From Phaeovulum sp. (GTDB lineage Bacteria > Pseudomonadota > Alphaproteobacteria > Rhodobacterales > Rhodobacteraceae), in NCBI RefSeq assembly GCF_030684035.1, contig NZ_JAUXPI010000004.1, positions 1-64,000 of the forward strand: DNA of 64,000 nt, in the 5' to 3' direction. The translations under genes and the position numbers were made by a program. Shown here piece after piece: positions 53,256 through 61,217 of the stretch (position 1 is the stretch's first letter; every line of letters begins with the position of its first letter). The notes under the pieces were generated by a model, which was not told where the DNA came from, did no database searches, and worked only from the letters and a program-made list of their open reading frames with translations.

Positions 53256-54953
53256 GTGACGGTCGGCTTCGTGATGATGTGCCACACCGAGCTTGACCGG
53301 GCCGCGCAGGTGGCGCGGTTCTGGGCCGAGGGCGGCGCGCCGGTGGTGATCCATGTCGATCGCCGGGTCGATGCGTTGGCAAACACCAAGTTCCAGCGCA
53401 GCCTTGCCGATCTTGCCAATGTCAGCTTTTCGCGCCGCTTCAAATGCGAATGGGGCACCTGGTCGCTGGTGGCGGCGGCGCAGGCGGGGGCCGAACAGAT
53501 GCTGGCGCGGCACCCCGAGGCGGGGCATGTGTTCCTTGCCTCGGGGTCGTGCCTGCCGCTGCGCCCGGTGCAGGATCTTGCCGCCTATCTGGCCGCACGA
53601 CCGCACACCGATTTCATCGAAAGCGTCACCACCGCCGATGTCGGCTGGACCATTGGCGGGCTGGATGAGGAACGTTTCACGCTGCACTTTCCGTTCAGCT
53701 GGAAGCGGCACCGGCGGCTGTTCGACCGCTATGTGGCGCTGCAACGCCGCTTTGGGTTGCGCCGCAAGGTGCCCGACGGGCTGGCACCGCATATGGGCAG
53801 CCAGTGGTGGTGCCTGAGCCGCCGCACGCTCGCCTCGATTCTGCAAGACCCCGAGCGGCCCGCCTATGACGACTATTTTGCCAAGGTCTGGATCCCCGAC
53901 GAAAGCTATTTTCAGACCCTGACCCGGCTTTACGCGACCAATGTCGAAAGCCGCTCGCTGACGCTTTCCAAATTCGACTATCAGGGCAAGCCGCATCTCT
54001 TCTATGACGATCACCTGCAATTGCTGCGCCGCTCCAACTGCTTTGTGGCGCGCAAGATATGGCCGCGCGCCGACCGGCTTTATTCCGCCTTCCTGGCGCA
54101 GCGCAGCGCGATTGACGCGACCGCCGAACCGGACCCGGTAAAGATCGACAGGCTTTTCACCAAGGCGGTCGAGCGGCGCACCACCGGGCGGCCCGGTCTT
54201 TACATGCAAAGCCGCTTTCCGCACCGCGACCGCGAGAACGGCAAGACCTCGGCCCCCTATTCGGTGTTTCAGGGCTTTACCGACCTTTTCGAGAACTTCG
54301 ACGGATGGCTGGCAAAATACGCGGGCGCGCGGGTGCACGGGCACCTTTTTGCGCCCGAACGCGCCGGGTTTGCAGGCGGCGAGAGCGTTTTTGCGGGCTG
54401 CCTGACCGACAGCGCCACCTTGCGCGACTATAACCCGCAAGCCTTCCTGACCAACCTGATCTGGAACAGCCGCGGCGAGCGGCAGTGTTTTCAGTTCAGC
54501 CCGCGCGACAATCAGGCCTGCAACTGGTTCCTCGCCACCGACCCGAATGCGCAGATCTCGGTGATCAGCGGTGCCTGGGCGGTGCCGCTGTTCCGTTCTC
54601 CCGAAAGCTTTGCGGTGACCCGGCGCGAGGCGGCGCGGCTGCAAAAGATCGAGCTCGACCAGATCAACATTCTGCGCTCGATGTATGTGAAGGCGCGGGT
54701 GCGGATCTGGACGATGGCCGATTTCATCGAGAACCCGATGGAGCTGATGCAGACCATCATCGACGAAATCAGCCCGCGTTCGACCCGGCGGCTGGCCGAG
54801 GTGCCGCGGCTGGTGGACCTGACCGGCTTTGGCCGGTTCTTGCAGAACCTCAAGAATCAGGGCATGCAGCCGCGCCTGATGGGCGAGTTTCCGGTGGGTG
54901 ACGATGCGCAGGGCCCTAGCCCGCAGCGCGGCCGCCCCTATATTGTCAGGTAA
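53256..54953 (+). CDS. Core-2/I-branching beta-1,6-N-acetylglucosaminyltransferase-like protein
   Basis: The 565-residue protein has a Branch (GT14-like) N-terminal domain: TVGFVMMCHTELDRAAQVARF, VVIHVDRRVDA, FKCEWGTWSLVAAAQAGAEQML, FLASGSCLPLRP and PHMGSQWWCLSRRTLASIL with YFAKVWIPDESYFQTL. From ~300 comes a second domain of unknown function (YSVFQGFTDLFENFDGWLA ... FLTNLIWNSRGERQCFQF). The start is a GTG with a GAGGAGA site. It lies between the glycosyltransferase pair and a sulfotransferase, so it is probably part of the same assembly. Confidence 0.85.
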   Translation: MTVGFVMMCHTELDRAAQVARFWAEGGAPVVIHVDRRVDALANTKFQRSLADLANVSFSRRFKCEWGTWSLVAAAQAGAEQMLARHPEAGHVFLASGSCLPLRPVQDLAAYLAARPHTDFIESVTTADVGWTIGGLDEERFTLHFPFSWKRHRRLFDRYVALQRRFGLRRKVPDGLAPHMGSQWWCLSRRTLASILQDPERPAYDDYFAKVWIPDESYFQTLTRLYATNVESRSLTLSKFDYQGKPHLFYDDHLQLLRRSNCFVARKIWPRADRLYSAFLAQRSAIDATAEPDPVKIDRLFTKAVERRTTGRPGLYMQSRFPHRDRENGKTSAPYSVFQGFTDLFENFDGWLAKYAGARVHGHLFAPERAGFAGGESVFAGCLTDSATLRDYNPQAFLTNLIWNSRGERQCFQFSPRDNQACNWFLATDPNAQISVISGAWAVPLFRSPESFAVTRREAARLQKIELDQINILRSMYVKARVRIWTMADFIENPMELMQTIIDEISPRSTRRLAEVPRLVDLTGFGRFLQNLKNQGMQPRLMGEFPVGDDAQGPSPQRGRPYIVR

Positions 54954-54965
54954 GGCCCCGCGCGC

Positions 54966-56369
54966 ATGACCCGCCCGTTCGACACATTCGTGATTTTTGC
55001 CGAAATGCGCACCGGTTCCAACCTGCTGGAAGCGAGCCTGAACCAGATCGAGGGGCTGACCTGCCACGGCGAGGCGTTCAACCCGGCGCATCTGGGCGAC
55101 CCGAAACTTCAGGAGCTTCTGGGGGTGACGCTGGCAGAGCGCACCGCCGACCCGCTCGGCCTGCTGGCCCGCATCCGCGGGGCCGAGGGGCTGAACGGCT
55201 TTCGCTATTTCCATGACCACGACCCGCGCGTGCTCGAGGCGGTGCTGGCCGATCCGCGCTGCGCCAAGATCATTCTCACCCGCAACCCGGTGGAAAGCTA
55301 CATCAGCCTGAAGATCGCCTATAACACCGACCGCTGGCGGCTGACCGACGTGCGCGACCGGCGCGAATTCAAGGCTCCGTTCAAGCCCGCCGAGTTCGAG
55401 GCATTTCTTGCGCCGCTGCTGGAGTTTCAGGTGAAGCTGCTGCGCGCCTTGCAGACCTCGGGCCAGACCGCATTTTATGTCGATTACGAAGACATTCTGA
55501 ATGTTGACGTGCTGAACGGCATGGCCCGATTTCTGGGCCATCCGGAGGGCGTGGGGGCGGTATCGCAGGCGCTGATCGTGCAGAACCCCGAGGAAATGGC
55601 GCAAAAGGTGCGCAATTTTCCCGAGATGGAGGCGGCGCTGACGCGGATCGACTGGTTCAACCTCTCGCGCACCCCGAACTTCGAGCCGCGCCGGGGGCCG
55701 AACGTGCCGGGCTTTGTGGCCGCCAGCGGCGCGCCACTGCTCTATCTGCCGCTGAAGACCGGGCCCGAGGCGCGGGTGCGCGGCTGGCTCGCAGGCTTTG
55801 ACGGCGGCCTGATCGAGGATTTCACCCAGAAGTCGCTGCGCCAGTGGAAGCGCGGGCACCCCGGCCACCGCAGCTTTACCGTGCTCCGCCACCCGCTGTC
55901 GCGCGCCCATGCCGCCTTTACCGAGGCAATTCTGCCGGGGCGTTATGGCGAAATCCGCGAGGTGCTGCGCTCGCTTTACGAGGTGCCGCTGCCGCCGGTC
56001 GAGGCGGCGGGCAAGCTGAGCGCGCTGGCGCATCGCAACGCGTTCATGGCGTTCCTGAAGTTTCTCAAGGCCAATCTGAATGGCCAGACCTCGGTGCGCA
56101 TCGACCAGCTTTGGGCCAGCCAATACGCGGTGATTCAGGGATTTGGCAGTTTTGCCCCGCCCGACATGCTCTGCCGCGAGGAAACATTGGCCGCCGATCT
56201 TGGCTGCCTTGCAGCGGCGGTTGGCCTGCCCGGCCCGGCGCTGCCACCTGCGGCCAAGGCCGAGGGGATTCCGCTTGCGAAAATCTACGATGGCGAGATG
56301 GAAGCAGCGGTGCGCGAAGCCTACCCGCGCGACTACATGAGCTTTGGCTTTGCCGACTGGCGCGGCTAG
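54966..56369 (+). CDS. Tandem sulfotransferase-like protein (Stf0/NodH type)
   Basis: The 467-residue protein begins with a PAPS-binding sulfotransferase domain: FAEMRTGSNLLEASLN (5'-phosphosulfate loop, RTGSN at 15-19), LTCHGEAFNPAHLG, and IILTRNPVESYISLKIA (3'-phosphate motif). From ~250 the pattern recurs: LLYLPLKTGPEARVRGWLA and FTVLRHPLSRAHAAFTEAI, a second sulfotransferase-like half. It probably sulfates a surface glycan made by the neighbouring genes, with CysQ removing PAP. Whether the second half is active is unclear. Its stop overlaps the ptsN stop by four bases. Confidence 0.83.
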   Translation: MTRPFDTFVIFAEMRTGSNLLEASLNQIEGLTCHGEAFNPAHLGDPKLQELLGVTLAERTADPLGLLARIRGAEGLNGFRYFHDHDPRVLEAVLADPRCAKIILTRNPVESYISLKIAYNTDRWRLTDVRDRREFKAPFKPAEFEAFLAPLLEFQVKLLRALQTSGQTAFYVDYEDILNVDVLNGMARFLGHPEGVGAVSQALIVQNPEEMAQKVRNFPEMEAALTRIDWFNLSRTPNFEPRRGPNVPGFVAASGAPLLYLPLKTGPEARVRGWLAGFDGGLIEDFTQKSLRQWKRGHPGHRSFTVLRHPLSRAHAAFTEAILPGRYGEIREVLRSLYEVPLPPVEAAGKLSALAHRNAFMAFLKFLKANLNGQTSVRIDQLWASQYAVIQGFGSFAPPDMLCREETLAADLGCLAAAVGLPGPALPPAAKAEGIPLAKIYDGEMEAAVREAYPRDYMSFGFADWRG

Positions 56370-56830
56370 GCGGCCTGGGTTCCCACCGCCTCGGTCAGCA
56401 GCGCATGCAGCGCCGTGGGTGCCGAATTGGCACGCAGCTTGGCGCAGAATTCGGGGTTGCGCAGGGTGCGTGACACCAGCGCCAGCGCCTTGAGGTGTTC
56501 AACCCCCGAATCCTTGGGGGCGAAAAGCGCAAACACCAGATCGACCGGCTGCCGGTCAACCGCATCAAACTCCAGCGGTCGTTCAAGCCGCACGAACACC
56601 CCGACCACCCGCGTGAGGCCGTGCAGCCGCGCATGCGGAAGCGCCACACCGTGGCCCACGCCCGTCGGCCCAAGGCTCTCACGGTCCTGCAACGCATCTA
56701 GCGTATCGGAAGCGTTGAGCCCGTAGGCCGACTGGGCAATTTCGGCAAGATCCTGAAACAGGCGTTTCTTGCTGGTGACATTGGCAAAAACCTTGACGGC
56801 ATCTGCCCCGAGCAGGTCTGAAAGCTGCAT
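56366..56830 (-). CDS. ptsN: PTS IIA-like nitrogen regulatory protein PtsN
   Basis: The 154-residue EIIA(Ntr) protein has the phosphorylation site His66 in GVALPHARLHG and the usual SKKRLFQDLAEIAQ and VFALFAPKDSGVEHLKALALV segments. It is phosphorylated by the nitrogen PTS and regulates transport and stress functions. It is the last gene of the run rnd-kdsD-lptC-lptA-lptB-hpf-ptsN, the same tail seen near rpoN in many proteobacteria, though rpoN is absent here. Confidence 0.95.
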   Translation of the reverse strand: MQLSDLLGADAVKVFANVTSKKRLFQDLAEIAQSAYGLNASDTLDALQDRESLGPTGVGHGVALPHARLHGLTRVVGVFVRLERPLEFDAVDRQPVDLVFALFAPKDSGVEHLKALALVSRTLRNPEFCAKLRANSAPTALHALLTEAVGTQAA

Positions 56831-56863
56831 TCGTCTTACGTCTCCGCGCCCTGCGGCAAGCGC

Positions 56864-57439
56864 CTATTTGATGTGACGCGGGTCGATCCAGCCCACGTTC
56901 CCGTCATCGCGGCGGTGCACCACATTCACACCACCATGTTTCTCGTTGCGGAACACCAGCATCGGCGCGCCCGCAATCTCCATCTGCATCACCGCCTCGC
57001 CCACCGAGAGCGTCGGCACCCGTGCCTCCATCTCGGCGACGATCACCGGCGTCAGGCTTTCGGGTTCCGAATCCCCGCTGCCCGCATCTGCCGCGAGCAC
57101 ATACATCTCTGCGGCGCCGAATTCAACAGGCTCGGGGCGGTTGCGCTGATGGTCTTTCAGCCGGCGCTTGTAGCGGCGCAGCTGCTTGTCCATATGTTCG
57201 CGGCAATCCTCGAAAGCGGCATAAACCTCGGTCGCGCTGCCCTTGGCCGCAGCGGTGAGGCCAGAGGAGAGATGCACCGAAATTTCGCACAGATACGCAT
57301 GCGCAAGCCGCGAAAAGACCACGGTGGCGTCGGTCGGGCGTTGCGAATACTTGTCCAGCGTCTCGCCCAGCTCCTGCTTGACATGGGATTGCAGCGTATC
57401 GCCGATATCGAGCTGCTTGCCGCTGATCTGGTAGCGCAT
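56864..57439 (-). CDS. hpf: Ribosome hibernation promoting factor, long form
   Basis: The 191-residue protein has the HPF N-terminal domain (QISGKQLDIGDTLQSHVKQEL ... ATVVFSRLAHAYLCEI, FEDCREHMDKQLRRYKRRLKDH) and, after an acidic linker, the C-terminal dimerisation domain (LSVGEAVMQMEIAGAPMLVF and NVVHRRDDGNVGWIDP). Long HPF drives 100S ribosome dimers in stationary phase. The 241-base gap upstream to lptB probably holds its promoter. Confidence 0.96.
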   Translation of the reverse strand: MRYQISGKQLDIGDTLQSHVKQELGETLDKYSQRPTDATVVFSRLAHAYLCEISVHLSSGLTAAAKGSATEVYAAFEDCREHMDKQLRRYKRRLKDHQRNRPEPVEFGAAEMYVLAADAGSGDSEPESLTPVIVAEMEARVPTLSVGEAVMQMEIAGAPMLVFRNEKHGGVNVVHRRDDGNVGWIDPRHIK

Positions 57440-57680
57440 GGGTTCTCCTTCCGATGTGTGAACCGGCCCCAGCCGAACATGGCCTTGGTTTCGGTTCGGT
57501 TAATTTCGTGGGGGTGCTCCGGGAACAATCACGAGGCGCGGCCCGTGCAACATGGGCTTCGGGTGACGTCGCTCGGGAGCGTGGGCGATGGTCATGCATT
57601 TGAGCCTATTTGGCACCTGCGGGCTACCCGTTGTCAACGGCTTCGTGTTTGCGGTACCGCAACTGCGCATGTTCCTGCGC

Positions 57681-58451
57681 TCAACTTATCCGGAAGCCCT
57701 GCCCAAGATAGACGCGGCGCACGTTTTCATCGCGCACAACCTCATCGGCGGTGCCGCTCATCAGCACGGCACCGTCATGCAGGATATAGGCACGATCAAC
57801 GATTTCAAGGGTTTCGCGCACGTTATGATCGGTTATCAAGACCCCGATCCCGCGCGAGCGCAGATCATGAACGAGGGTGCGGATGTCACCCACCGAAATC
57901 GGATCGACCCCGGCGAAGGGCTCATCGAGCAGCAAGAAGCGCGGGTTGGCGGCCAGACAGCGAGCGATTTCCACCCGTCGCCGCTCGCCGCCGGAAAGCG
58001 CCACGGCCGGGGCGTGGCGCAGATGCGCAATCGAGAAATCGCCCAGCAACTCTTCCAGCCGTTCGCGCTGCTTGTGGCGCTGCCGCTCGACGATTTCGAG
58101 CACCGCAAGGATGTTGTCTTCGACCGACAGGCCACGAAAGATCGAGGCTTCCTGCGGCAGATAGCCGATGCCAAGCTGGGCGCGCCGATACATCGGCAAG
58201 CCGGTCACATCGCGGCCGTCAAGCATGACCTGCCCGGCATCCGGCAGGATCAGCCCGGCAATGGCGTAAAAGCAGGTGGTCTTGCCCGATCCGTTGGGGC
58301 CAAGCAGGGCCACCACCTCGCCCTGCGCGAGGCTCAGCGCGACATCGCGCAAGACCAGGCGGCGGCGGTAGGATTTGCGCAGGCCGGTGACGACAAGGCC
58401 CGGCACCGCCGCCGGGACTGCGACCGGGGCGCGCGCGCGGCGTGGCCGCAT
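57681..58451 (-). CDS. lptB: LPS export ABC transporter ATP-binding protein LptB
   Basis: LptB powers LPS extraction by LptFG and transfer through LptC and LptA. The 256-residue ATPase has Walker A GPNGSGKTT (residues 51-59), QLGIGYLPQEASIFRGLSVEDNI (the LptB Q-loop region), signature ALSGGERRRVEIARCL, Walker B FLLLDEPFAGVDPISV and VLITDHNV. A 17-residue Arg/Ala/Val/Pro-rich N-terminal extension precedes the domain. Its ATG overlaps the lptA stop. Confidence 0.96.
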   Translation of the reverse strand: MRPRRARAPVAVPAAVPGLVVTGLRKSYRRRLVLRDVALSLAQGEVVALLGPNGSGKTTCFYAIAGLILPDAGQVMLDGRDVTGLPMYRRAQLGIGYLPQEASIFRGLSVEDNILAVLEIVERQRHKQRERLEELLGDFSIAHLRHAPAVALSGGERRRVEIARCLAANPRFLLLDEPFAGVDPISVGDIRTLVHDLRSRGIGVLITDHNVRETLEIVDRAYILHDGAVLMSGTADEVVRDENVRRVYLGQGFRIS

Positions 58452-58951
58452 CAGTTGCCCCCGGGCTGAAGCGTGGTCTGCACCCGGCCTTCGACGGTGG
58501 CGGTGCCGGTGGTCAGATTGACCGTCAGCCGCTGCCCCGAAAGCACATTGCCGCCCTGTGTCAGCACGACATTGCCGCTCAGCACGACGGTTCCGGAAAG
58601 AATCGTGTATTCGGCGCTTTCGGCCTCGGCGGCATCGCTGCCGCTGGCCAGAACGACACCGCCGCTTGCCAGTAGCCGGCTGATCTCGCGCTGGCCATCG
58701 TTGCCGTATTCGACCCGCACCAGCGCCGCCGCCAGCCGCATTGCGCCTTGCGACACCACCACATTGCCGGAAAACACCGCGCTGCCATCGGCCTGGTCGA
58801 TGGTCAGGCTATCGGCGCTGATCTCGACCGCAGCAGAGGTATCGGCGCGGATGCCGCCGAAGTCGGTGGTTTGCGCCTGGGCCGGTTGCAGTTGGATGCC
58901 CGCGCCAAGGAGCAACACACAAAGGGCGAAGGCAAGTCGCTGGGCTGTCAT
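58451..58951 (-). CDS. lptA: LPS transport periplasmic protein LptA
   Basis: The 166-residue periplasmic protein has a signal peptide (ending PAQAQ near residue 27) and OstA-like repeats: VEISADSLTIDQADGSAVFSG, VVVSQGAMRLAAALVRVEYG, AEYTILSGTVVLSGNVVLTQG and GQRLTVNLTTGTATVEGRV. ATG 58951 has GAGGAA five bases upstream and is preferred to an earlier TTG. It bridges LPS across the periplasm and overlaps lptB. Confidence 0.94.
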   Translation of the reverse strand: MTAQRLAFALCVLLLGAGIQLQPAQAQTTDFGGIRADTSAAVEISADSLTIDQADGSAVFSGNVVVSQGAMRLAAALVRVEYGNDGQREISRLLASGGVVLASGSDAAEAESAEYTILSGTVVLSGNVVLTQGGNVLSGQRLTVNLTTGTATVEGRVQTTLQPGGN

Positions 58952-58959
58952 GATCTTCC

Positions 58960-59565
58960 TCAATTCACCGGATGGTATATCAGCTTCACGCCTGCGTTGA
59001 AAACCAGAAGATGCGGGGCCCCGGCGGCGGCGGTTGAAAGCAGCATGGTTCCGGCGGAAATCTGGCCGAAGGGAGCCTCGGCAACCACCATGCCGGGCGA
59101 TTCGACGCGGGTGCGGTCGGTTTGCATGCTGACCGCTTCGGTCGCGATGGCGTAACCGGCAGAGGTGCGCAGGCTTACCGAACCTGTCAGCCGCACCTCG
59201 CCCAGCGCGGGGTCAAGCCGCCCTTCGTCGGCGAGGATATCGGCGGTAAAGCCCTCGGGGCTTTCGATCCGCACCACAATGCCGGTCGCGCTGGCACCGG
59301 TGCCCACCGCATCGGGGCGCGCGCCGCTGGCTGCAACCGTCAGCGCCGCGCCATCTTCGGTGACACCGGCAAAGCGCGGTTGGGTCAGCCGTGGCTCGCG
59401 CGCAAGTTCATCAAGGTCGATATCGGCATAGGGCACGGGCTGGGTCGGGTCGATCCGTTCGGAAACCAGAAACAGCGTTGAAAGCAGCGCCAGCGCCATC
59501 AGCGGCAGCACGATCTTGGCACCTGCGACGAGCCACGAATAGGTATCGTCGTAGTTGCGCGCCAT
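58960..59565 (-). CDS. lptC: LPS export protein LptC
   Basis: The 201-residue, single-pass membrane protein has one N-terminal helix (residues ~16-34, IVLPLMALALLSTLFLVS) and a periplasmic beta-jellyroll (QPRFAGVTEDGAALTVAASGA, FTADILADEGRLDPALGEVRLTG). It receives LPS from LptBFG and passes it to LptA. The ATG at 59565 is preferred over a start 27 bases earlier on the basis of the conserved DDTYSWLVAGAKI opening. Confidence 0.92.
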   Translation of the reverse strand: MARNYDDTYSWLVAGAKIVLPLMALALLSTLFLVSERIDPTQPVPYADIDLDELAREPRLTQPRFAGVTEDGAALTVAASGARPDAVGTGASATGIVVRIESPEGFTADILADEGRLDPALGEVRLTGSVSLRTSAGYAIATEAVSMQTDRTRVESPGMVVAEAPFGQISAGTMLLSTAAAGAPHLLVFNAGVKLIYHPVN

Positions 59566-59567
59566 GT

Positions 59568-60551
59568 TCAGGCCACCCCGGCGCGCAGACAATCGTGAAT
59601 GTGCAAAACCCCCAGGGGCCGCCCGTTCCCGCCGGGCGCGAGCACGAAAAGGCAGGTGATCTTGCGATCGTTCATCAGCGCCACCGCCTGCTCGGCAAGC
59701 GCGCCGGGGCCGATGGTCTGCGGGGCGCGGGTCATGACTTCGCCCGCGCGGCGGCCCAGCAGCCCCTCCATGTGGCGGCGCAGGTCACCATCGGTGATGA
59801 TCCCGGCAAGCGCGCCGGTCGCGTTGGTCACCCCGACCACGCCAAAGCCCTTGTTGGTCATCACCAGCAGCGCCTCGGCCATTGGCGCGTTTTCGGCGAC
59901 CAGCGGCGGCGCATCGTGCATCAGGCTTGCTACCGTGGCAAGCCGCGCGCCAAGCTTGCCGCCGGGGTGGAAGGTGGCGAAATGTTCGGGGGTGAAGGCG
60001 CGATGTTCCATCAGCGCCACGGCCAGCGCATCGCCCAGCGCCAGCGTCATCGTAGTCGAGGTGGTGGGCACCACGCCGGTGCCGCAGGCCTCGGGAGCCT
60101 GCGGCAGCAGAATCGCCACATCGGCCTGCCGCAGCAGGGTCGAGCCTGCCCGCCCGGCAACGCCGATCAGCGGAATGGAAAACCTGCGGGTATGGGCAAC
60201 GATGTCGGAAAGCTCGGGGGTTTCGCCCGAGTTCGACAGGACCAGCGCCACATCCTCGCGCGTGACCATGCCCAGATCGCCGTGACTTGCCTCGGCTGGG
60301 TGGACGAATTGCGCCGGTGTGCCGGTAGAGGCGAGCGTGGCGGCGATCTTGCGCGCGACATGGCCGGATTTGCCCATGCCCGAAACGATCACCCGGCCCC
60401 GCGCCTGAAGGATTGCCGCGACGGCCGCCGCAAAGCTTTCGCCAAGGCTTTCGGCAAGCAGGACGAGCGCTTCTGCCTCGATGCCGATCACCCGGCGCGC
60501 GGTGGCAAGCCAGGTGGCGGCGTCAGTGGTGGAAAATGTCATTCGGTTCAT
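59568..60551 (-). CDS. kdsD: D-arabinose-5-phosphate isomerase (KdsD/KpsF)
   Basis: The 327-residue enzyme makes arabinose-5-phosphate for Kdo. An SIS domain (residues ~45-180: VIVSGMGKSGHVARKIAATLASTGTP, HPAEASHGDLGM, LSNSGETPELSDI) is followed by two CBS domains (~210-327; VVGVTNATGALAGIITDGDLRR). HPGGKLG near residue ~205 is typical. Its start overlaps the rnd 3' end by 29 bases. It leads the Kdo/LPS export genes. Confidence 0.95.
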   Translation of the reverse strand: MNRMTFSTTDAATWLATARRVIGIEAEALVLLAESLGESFAAAVAAILQARGRVIVSGMGKSGHVARKIAATLASTGTPAQFVHPAEASHGDLGMVTREDVALVLSNSGETPELSDIVAHTRRFSIPLIGVAGRAGSTLLRQADVAILLPQAPEACGTGVVPTTSTTMTLALGDALAVALMEHRAFTPEHFATFHPGGKLGARLATVASLMHDAPPLVAENAPMAEALLVMTNKGFGVVGVTNATGALAGIITDGDLRRHMEGLLGRRAGEVMTRAPQTIGPGALAEQAVALMNDRKITCLFVLAPGGNGRPLGVLHIHDCLRAGVA

Positions 60552-61137
60552 CCCAGCCCATCAGGTCCAGTTGACCGCGCGCCGGAAGAAAATCGAAGCA
60601 CGCCTGCGCCAGCGCGCTGCGGCCTTCGCGCGCAAGCCGGATCTCCAGCTCGGCCTTCAGCCGGTGCAGGTAGAGCACGTCGGAAGCTGCATAGTCGAGC
60701 TGCGCCGGGGTCAGTTCTTCAGCGCCCCAATCCGAGGTTTGCTGCTGCTTGGAAACATCCACCCCCACCAGGTCTTGCAGCAGGTATTTCAGCCCGTGCC
60801 GGTCGGTGAAGGTGCGCACCATGCGCGAGGCGATCTTGGTGCACCACACGGGCGCGGTGACCACGCCAAAGGCATTGTAAAGCGCTGCCACATCGAAGCG
60901 GGCGAAGTGAAAGAGCTTGAGCACCGCCGGGTCGGCCAGCATCCGCACGAGGTTTGGCGCGCTGTGCTGGCCCTGCGCGATCTGCACCATGTGGGCGTGA
61001 CCGTCGCCCGAGGAAAGCTGCACGAGGCAAAGCCTGTCGCGGTGCGGATCAAGCCCCATCGTCTCGGTATCGATTGCCACGACCGGGCCGAGGTTCAGCC
61101 CGTCGGGCAGGTCACCCTTGTGAAGATGGTTGGTCAT
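60523..61137 (-). CDS. rnd: Ribonuclease D-like 3'-5' exonuclease
   Basis: The 204-residue DEDD exonuclease has VVAIDTETMGLD with Asp23 and Glu25, LFHFARFDVAALYN (second Asp) and YAASDVLYLHRL (DEDDy Tyr and Asp). It lacks the HRDC domains of longer RNase D, as is usual for the short alphaproteobacterial form. ATG 61137 gives the conserved NHLHKGDLP start. It is 5' of kdsD in the same direction. Confidence 0.92.
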   Translation of the reverse strand: MTNHLHKGDLPDGLNLGPVVAIDTETMGLDPHRDRLCLVQLSSGDGHAHMVQIAQGQHSAPNLVRMLADPAVLKLFHFARFDVAALYNAFGVVTAPVWCTKIASRMVRTFTDRHGLKYLLQDLVGVDVSKQQQTSDWGAEELTPAQLDYAASDVLYLHRLKAELEIRLAREGRSALAQACFDFLPARGQLDLMGWDEPNDIFHH

Positions 61138-61217
61138 CTGCGCCTCGCTGGTCGCCGGGCGCGGGGTGGCGCGCGGTGCTGCCTGTTTCAGGGTTTTGCC
61201 GATGGGCGGGCGGCGCG

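Noticed and set aside
53190-56123. 977-codon minus-strand frame opposite the branching and sulfotransferase genes
   Set aside because: Low-complexity Arg/Gly/His product typical of antisense frames; the plus-strand genes carry clear motifs and ribosome-binding sites.
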